From the NCBI RefSeq assembly GCF_018323885.1, contig NZ_AP024585.1:496001-560000 (forward strand): a DNA stretch of 64,000 nt, read 5' to 3'. Under the pieces are notes generated by a model. The model made no database searches. It saw only the letters and a list, made by a program, of their open reading frames with translations, and was not told the origin of the DNA. The translations under genes were made by a program, and so were the position numbers. Below, one piece after another: positions 57,798-64,000 of the stretch. The stretch's first letter is position 1. Every line of letters starts with the position of its first letter. This DNA comes from Citrobacter amalonaticus. Lineage in GTDB: Bacteria; Pseudomonadota; Gammaproteobacteria; Enterobacterales; Enterobacteriaceae.

Positions 57798-58352
57798 TTA
57801 GTTACTCTTTTTCTGAGCCGGAGCCTGGTTTTTGTTTTTGTCCTGCAACTGCGACGGAACCAGAACGGTGGTCACACGCTTGCCTTTCTCACTGAAGGCC
57901 TGCATTTTCTGCTCTTTCACCAGATAGGTAATTTTGTCACCGGTGATGTTGCTGTCGAGCTGTTCCAGATACGCATTGCCGGTGAGCACGACAAAATCTT
58001 TCGCCAGTTCATAATGCATTTTCGACGCATGGCCTTTTACCGGCTTACCGTTGTCCTGCATTTGATAGAACGTGGCCGGGTTGCCGAAGCCATCAATGAC
58101 CTCTTTACCCTCTTCACCGCCAGGGCGGGTAACGACCACTTTATCGGCGTTAATTTTGATAGTGCCCTGGGTCACAATGACATTACCGGTGAAGGTCACG
58201 ACGTTGCCCTGCATATCCAGAGACTGCTGGTCCGATTCGATGTGGATCGGCTGTTCGGTATCGCCCGTGACGGCGAACGCCGGAATGCTGGCGGCCAGAA
58301 GTGAGCTGGCAAGCACAAGATTAAGGCTGAGTTTGTTTGTTTTGAATTTCAT
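57798..58352 (-). CDS. lptA: LptA, periplasmic LPS bridge protein
   Basis: LptA polymerises into the bridge that carries LPS across the periplasm between LptC and LptD. The start MKFKTNKLSLNLVLASS at 58352 gives 184 residues with a 27-residue signal peptide ending SIPAFA; E. coli LptA is one residue longer. The beta-jellyroll OstA domain (IESDQQSLDMQGNVVTFTGN) fills the middle and a Lys/Gln-rich tail the end. Its first 32 bases overlap lptC, and it is six bases upstream of lptB. Confidence 0.98.
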   Translation of the reverse strand: MKFKTNKLSLNLVLASSLLAASIPAFAVTGDTEQPIHIESDQQSLDMQGNVVTFTGNVIVTQGTIKINADKVVVTRPGGEEGKEVIDGFGNPATFYQMQDNGKPVKGHASKMHYELAKDFVVLTGNAYLEQLDSNITGDKITYLVKEQKMQAFSEKGKRVTTVLVPSQLQDKNKNQAPAQKKSN

Positions 58353-58896
58353 AGGAGGTTCTAACCTTTTCAATCAGCTCGGCGTTCTTGTTGCGTAAGT
58401 TGCCGCGCATTTTCAGTCCGCTGGAGTTAAATGTTGTTCCGTATAACGTGACGAGGTCTTCAGAGGTAACATCCTGCGTCACCAGATTGATCTGCGCGTT
58501 ATCGGTGGTAATTCTGCGAAGTTGAGCGTCAGGCACCAGCGCGTTGACTTCAACGTGACCATAAAGATACAGCATTCGATCCTCGGTTAGCTTGGCTTTA
58601 TCAGCCTTGATTGACCACGTCGGGATCTTGTCCTTATCAAACGTCGTTAATACGGGTTGTGTGAACCACGAAACGGCCTGATCGGAATAATACTCAACAT
58701 GTTGGGCGATCAAACGATAGCTCAGCGCACCTTCCGGACTGTAGACAACGGTATCCGTATGCTCGCTCTTATAGGTCGGATCGCTCGTATTCACCACCAC
58801 CTGCGCCGTGTCGTCTTTATCGGCCAGGTTAATCCCAATCAGCACCAGCACGGCCAATGACAGTAGAATGATAACCCAACGTCTGGCTTTACTCAT
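58321..58896 (-). CDS. lptC: LptC, membrane-anchored LPS transport protein
   Basis: LptC takes LPS from LptB2FG and passes it to LptA. The 191-residue protein has one N-terminal membrane helix (about residues 7-25) and a periplasmic jellyroll domain (SYRLIAQHVEYYSDQAVSWF). It overlaps kdsC by four bases at its start and lptA by 32 bases at its end, so translation of the three genes is closely coupled. Confidence 0.98.
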   Translation of the reverse strand: MSKARRWVIILLSLAVLVLIGINLADKDDTAQVVVNTSDPTYKSEHTDTVVYSPEGALSYRLIAQHVEYYSDQAVSWFTQPVLTTFDKDKIPTWSIKADKAKLTEDRMLYLYGHVEVNALVPDAQLRRITTDNAQINLVTQDVTSEDLVTLYGTTFNSSGLKMRGNLRNKNAELIEKVRTSYEIQNKQTQP

Positions 58897-59459
58897 ATCG
58901 ATTGCCCTTTGGCCTCATCAAGCTTACCCTGCGCCAGTAATAATAAATCACAGACTTCTCGTACCGCGCCGCGTCCGCCCGCGATTTTCGTGACATAATC
59001 CGCGCGCGGAAGCAGTAACGGATGCGCATCCGCAACGGCAATGCTCAGGCCAATTTTTTCCATCACCGGCCAGTCAATCAGATCGTCACCGACGTAGGCC
59101 ACCTTTTCCGGCGCAATCGCCAGTTTTGCCAACAGATCGTGAAAGGCGAGCAGCTTGTCCGACTGCCCCTGATACAGGTGTGTGATCCCCAGTGTGGCAC
59201 ACCGATCTTCTACTAGTTTAGCCTTTCGTCCGGTAATGATGGCGACGTCGATATCAGACGTCAGCGCACAACGGATCCCGTAACCGTCACGGACGTTGAA
59301 AGCCTTCAGCTCTTCACCGTTGTTGCCCATATAAATCAGGCCATCCGACAGCACGCCATCGACATCAAGAATCAGCAGACGGATATTCTCTGCTTTGGCG
59401 ATGACGTCTGCGCTGACGGGTCCATAACAGGTCGCAAGCGACGCACCTGCTTTGCTCAT
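58893..59459 (-). CDS. kdsC: KDO 8-phosphate phosphatase
   Basis: KdsC removes phosphate from 3-deoxy-D-manno-octulosonate 8-phosphate in LPS inner-core synthesis. The 188-residue HAD-family protein has the catalytic LLILDVDGVLSDG near residue 30, IITGRKAKLVE, and GDDLIDWPVMEKIG for magnesium binding. It is 20 bases after kdsD and overlaps lptC by four bases. Confidence 0.98.
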   Translation of the reverse strand: MSKAGASLATCYGPVSADVIAKAENIRLLILDVDGVLSDGLIYMGNNGEELKAFNVRDGYGIRCALTSDIDVAIITGRKAKLVEDRCATLGITHLYQGQSDKLLAFHDLLAKLAIAPEKVAYVGDDLIDWPVMEKIGLSIAVADAHPLLLPRADYVTKIAGGRGAVREVCDLLLLAQGKLDEAKGQSI

Positions 59460-59479
59460 TTCTTTTTATCCTTGAATTT

Positions 59480-60466
59480 CTACACAACGCCTGCACGCAG
59501 GAGATCATGCATATGTAACACACCGAGTAACTGGTCGCCATCGGCAACCATTACGGAGGTGATATGACGAGACTGCATTAAGTTCAGGGCATCGACCGCC
59601 AGTATTCCTGGACGCACGCGAATGCCCCCTGGCGTCATCACGTCGGCGATACCGAGCTGGCGCACATCAACGCCCATATCAAAGACGCGACGTAAATCAC
59701 CGTCGGTGAAGATACCGTCGATCTTCATCGCATCATCGCAAATCACGGTCATCCCGAGGTTCTTGCGGGTTATCTCCAGCAGCGCATCGCGCAGGCTGGC
59801 TTCTTTGGTGACATGCGGGATTTCATCACCCGTATGCATAATATCGTTCACGCGCAACAGCAGTTTACGCCCTAGCGCACCGCCCGGATGCGACAGAGCA
59901 AAATCCTCAGCGGTAAAGCCGCGCGCCTTTAATAACGCCACCGCCAGCGCATCGCCCATCACTAATGTAGCGGTGGTGCTGCTTGTCGGGGCCAGTCCAA
60001 GCGGACAGGCTTCTTGCGGTACTTTAACACACAGATGGACATCCGCAGCACGCGCCATGCTGCTTTCTGGTCGCCCGGTGATGCAGATAAGCTGAACCTG
60101 CAGTCGCTTAAGAACTGGAATCAGGGCCGCGATCTCGCTGGATTCCCCGGAGTTGGAGATGGCAATCACTACATCCTGCGAGGTCACCATTCCCAGATCG
60201 CCGTGGGCGGCTTCGCCCGGATGAACGAAGAAGGAAGAGGTTCCGGTGCTGGCAAAGGTCGCGGCCATTTTGCGGCCAATATGCCCCGATTTCCCCATGC
60301 CCATCACCACCACTTTGCCGGTGCAGTTGAACATTTTCTCACAGGCGAGAGTGAAATCCTGGTTGATGTACTGATCGAGCTCCGCCAGGCCTTCACGTTC
60401 AATCGCCAGAACTTCTTTGCCGGCTTGCTGAAAGTCAAAACCCGGTTGTAACGCTAAGTGCGACAT
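59480..60466 (-). CDS. kdsD: D-arabinose 5-phosphate isomerase
   Basis: KdsD makes D-arabinose 5-phosphate from ribulose 5-phosphate, the first step of KDO synthesis. The start MSHLALQPGFDFQQAGKEV at 60466 gives 328 residues as in E. coli; the frame continues upstream into yrbG but without similarity. It has an N-terminal SIS domain (VVMGMGKSGHIGRKMAATFA, SNSGESSE, SHPGGALGR) and two C-terminal CBS domains. The yrbG stop lies 14 bases upstream. Confidence 0.98.
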   Translation of the reverse strand: MSHLALQPGFDFQQAGKEVLAIEREGLAELDQYINQDFTLACEKMFNCTGKVVVMGMGKSGHIGRKMAATFASTGTSSFFVHPGEAAHGDLGMVTSQDVVIAISNSGESSEIAALIPVLKRLQVQLICITGRPESSMARAADVHLCVKVPQEACPLGLAPTSSTTATLVMGDALAVALLKARGFTAEDFALSHPGGALGRKLLLRVNDIMHTGDEIPHVTKEASLRDALLEITRKNLGMTVICDDAMKIDGIFTDGDLRRVFDMGVDVRQLGIADVMTPGGIRVRPGILAVDALNLMQSRHITSVMVADGDQLLGVLHMHDLLRAGVV

Positions 60467-60480
60467 ATGTCTGTTTCCAG

Positions 60481-61458
60481 TTATCCAACGAGAAGTGGCG
60501 ATAGCCAATACAGCATCGCCAGCCATACGATAAAACCGCCGGTCAGCAGCACGCCCGCGCCGCGACCGGACTGGCGGGGACGCCGCCAGCAAAGTAATGC
60601 AAAGATGATGCTCACCAGCAGCATCACGCTGTAGTCACGGCTGAACGCCAGCGGATTGACGTCACCCGGCGTAATCAGAGCGGGAAGGCCGAGAACAATG
60701 GTGAGGTTAAAAATGTTCGCGCCGATGATATTGCCCACCGCGATATCGTTCTCACCTTTGCGCACGCCAGCGATAGCGGTTGCCAGTTCAGGCAGGCTGG
60801 TGCCAATTGCGATCACCGTCAGGCCAATCGTCAGTTCGCTCATCGCGAAGAAATTGGCAATCACAGTGGCGTTATCCACCACCATTCGGGTCGCCATCGG
60901 CATGATAATCAGCGCAATGCCCAGCCATAAAAACGCCACCGGTAATCCGCCTTCACGCGGCAACTCGGCAACCTGTTCGCGGGTGAGGCTGTCATTGCCC
61001 TGACGCTCAGCGAGACGGGCGATTTTAACAATGAACAGCAGCCATAACACGGCTAACAGTAAAAGAAAGATACCATCGCTGCGGCTAAGTTGTCCGTCAT
61101 ACAGTACGGATCCGGCCACCACGCTAACCAGCAACATTAGCGGTAATTCGCGACGCAGAACATCGGAATGCACGGTAAAAGGGTGGATCAGCGCGGCAAG
61201 CCCGAGGATCAACAAAATGTTAGTAATGTTAGAGCCGAGCGCGGTGCCGACGGCTAAATCTAACTGCCCGTGCAGAGAGGCGGCGACAGAAACAATAATT
61301 TCAGGCAGAGATGTGCCTATACTGACTACCGTCATACCGATAATCAGCGGCGGGATCCCAAAGGTTCGACATAAGATTGACGCGGCAAAAACCAGGCGGT
61401 CGGCGCCGTAGACGACCAATAATAAACCAATAATTAACAGCGCCGTTGCTAAAAGCAT
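60481..61458 (-). CDS. yrbG: YrbG, CaCA-family sodium/calcium exchanger-like protein
   Basis: The 325-residue membrane protein has two homologous halves with the alpha-repeat motifs of the cation/calcium antiporter family: GTSLPEIIVSVAAS with ALGSNITNILLILGLAAL, and GTSLPELATAIAG with VGNIIGANIFNLTIVLG. About ten membrane segments are present. The physiological ion is not fixed by sequence. The gene is first of the kdsD-lpt transcript and divergent from mlaF; AAGGAC lies before its start. Confidence 0.95.
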   Translation of the reverse strand: MLLATALLIIGLLLVVYGADRLVFAASILCRTFGIPPLIIGMTVVSIGTSLPEIIVSVAASLHGQLDLAVGTALGSNITNILLILGLAALIHPFTVHSDVLRRELPLMLLVSVVAGSVLYDGQLSRSDGIFLLLLAVLWLLFIVKIARLAERQGNDSLTREQVAELPREGGLPVAFLWLGIALIIMPMATRMVVDNATVIANFFAMSELTIGLTVIAIGTSLPELATAIAGVRKGENDIAVGNIIGANIFNLTIVLGLPALITPGDVNPLAFSRDYSVMLLVSIIFALLCWRRPRQSGRGAGVLLTGGFIVWLAMLYWLSPLLVG

Positions 61459-61666
61459 CTAAAGTCCTTTCTTCAGGTATACTCGCCGGTCCACCGGGAT
61501 CGTCTGGAAACCGTAACGAAGTCTTAATTTTGACTTTATGCAGCTAAAAAGTAAAACAAATGCCAGCTTTAGCTAACCAGCACGGGTAATATTCTGTAAA
61601 TATGTTGGGTTCATGGCTGAATTCCACGCCATGCTGAGATCAACAAGCAACACGAAGGATGAATCA
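61459..61666. other. Divergent yrbG/mlaF promoter region
   Basis: This 208-bp gap should carry promoters for both operons. TATACC on the minus strand near 61475 is a possible yrbG -10. AAGGA precedes the mlaF start with seven bases spacing. No other element is evident. Confidence 0.45.
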
Positions 61667-63269
<1,603 letters not shown>

Positions 63270-63273
63270 GTTC

Positions 63274-63831
63274 ATGCAAACGAAAAAAAATGAAATTTGG
63301 GTGGGGATCTTCTTATTAGCCGCATTGCTGGCCGCACTGTTTATCTGCCTGAAGGCGGCTAATGTGACCTCTATGCGCACAGAACCGACCTACACGATTT
63401 ACGCGACATTCGATAATATCGGCGGCCTGAAAGTGCGCTCGCCGGTGCGTATCGGTGGTGTGGTGGTGGGGCGCGTGGCGGATATCTCTCTGGATCCGAA
63501 GACCTATTTACCGCGCGTGACGCTGGACATCGAAGAGCGCTATAACCACATCCCTGATACCAGTTCGCTGAGCATCCGGACGTCCGGTCTGCTGGGGGAA
63601 CAGTATCTGGCGCTGAACGTCGGTTTTGAAGATCCTGATCTGGGAACGTCTATCCTCAAAGATGGCGGCACAATCCAGGACACCAAATCCGCGATGGTGC
63701 TGGAAGATATGATTGGTCAGTTCCTTTACAACAGCAACAGTAAAGGCGATGACAATAAGAATTCTGGCGATGCGTCGGCGCCGACCGAAGGCCATAATGA
63801 AGCCACTGGGCCTGCGGGCACAACGAATTAA
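63274..63831 (+). CDS. mlaD: MlaD, MCE-domain subunit of the Mla transporter
   Basis: MlaD forms the hexameric periplasmic ring that accepts phospholipids on MlaFEDB. The start MQTKKNEIWVGIF at 63274, four bases after mlaE, gives 185 residues. There is one N-terminal membrane helix (about residues 7-26), an MCE domain (TYTIYATFDNIGGLKVRSPV through about 115) and a polar low-complexity C-terminus that is slightly longer than in E. coli. Confidence 0.99.
   Translation: MQTKKNEIWVGIFLLAALLAALFICLKAANVTSMRTEPTYTIYATFDNIGGLKVRSPVRIGGVVVGRVADISLDPKTYLPRVTLDIEERYNHIPDTSSLSIRTSGLLGEQYLALNVGFEDPDLGTSILKDGGTIQDTKSAMVLEDMIGQFLYNSNSKGDDNKNSGDASAPTEGHNEATGPAGTTN

Positions 63832-64000
<169 letters not shown>

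Overview
The window is chromosomal core DNA from a member of the Enterobacteriaceae close to Escherichia, Salmonella and Citrobacter. Most proteins look nearly identical in length and sequence to E. coli K-12 products, and gene order largely follows the E. coli 72-73 min region. Three layout differences argue against K-12-type E. coli: msrPQ sits beside accBC, gltF is absent, and there is an extra aldehyde dehydrogenase gene between aaeB and yhcO. A Citrobacter-like genome is my best guess; the genus is inferred, not shown. Nothing in the window looks like a prophage, integrative element, CRISPR array, tRNA or rRNA gene.

Layout. 1-1060: the 3' part of a KdgM-family outer-membrane porin and a DoxX-family membrane protein, convergent with accC. 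1075-5969 (minus): accC-accB, msrQ-msrP and acuI. 6176-18489 (plus): csrD, the shape and division cluster mreB-mreC-mreD-maf-rng, yhdP and tldD. 18581-24971: aaeR and the divergent efflux operon aaeXAB, a succinate-semialdehyde dehydrogenase-like gene with a sigma-S-like promoter, yhcO and yhcN. 25339-31643: argR, mdh, the envelope proteases degS and degQ, zapG and zapE. 31875-34160: rplM-rpsI and sspA-sspB. 34281-39768: the sialic acid locus nanR, nanATEKQ. 39825-47120 (minus): a YhcG/DUF1016 nuclease-like gene and gltBD. 47714-52671 (plus): yhcC, arcB, elbB and mtgA, with the sRNA gene arcZ on the minus strand directly after arcB. 52679-61458 (minus): yrbL, the rpoN cluster (rpoN-hpf-ptsN-rapZ-npr) and the LPS cluster (yrbG-kdsD-kdsC-lptC-lptA-lptB). 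61667-64000 (plus): mlaFED and the start of mlaC.

How the parts work together. Several modules concern the envelope: LPS precursor synthesis and export (kdsD, kdsC, lptCAB), phospholipid traffic (mlaFEDC, yhdP), peptidoglycan and shape (mreBCD, mtgA), periplasmic quality control (degS, degQ, msrPQ) and the aromatic acid efflux pump (aaeAB). Central metabolism is represented by fatty acid initiation (accBC), malate dehydrogenase, glutamate synthase and sialic acid catabolism. Regulators include ArgR, ArcB with ArcZ, RpoN with the nitrogen PTS, CsrD, NanR and AaeR.

I found no clearly new biological system. The points most worth a second look are regulatory: combined PhoP-like and PmrA-like boxes before yrbL, a sigma-S-like promoter before the extra dehydrogenase gene, perfect intercistronic hairpins (mreB-mreC, nanT-nanE, hpf-ptsN, yhdP-tldD), a REP pair inside the nan operon, and a long inverted repeat before yhcC.
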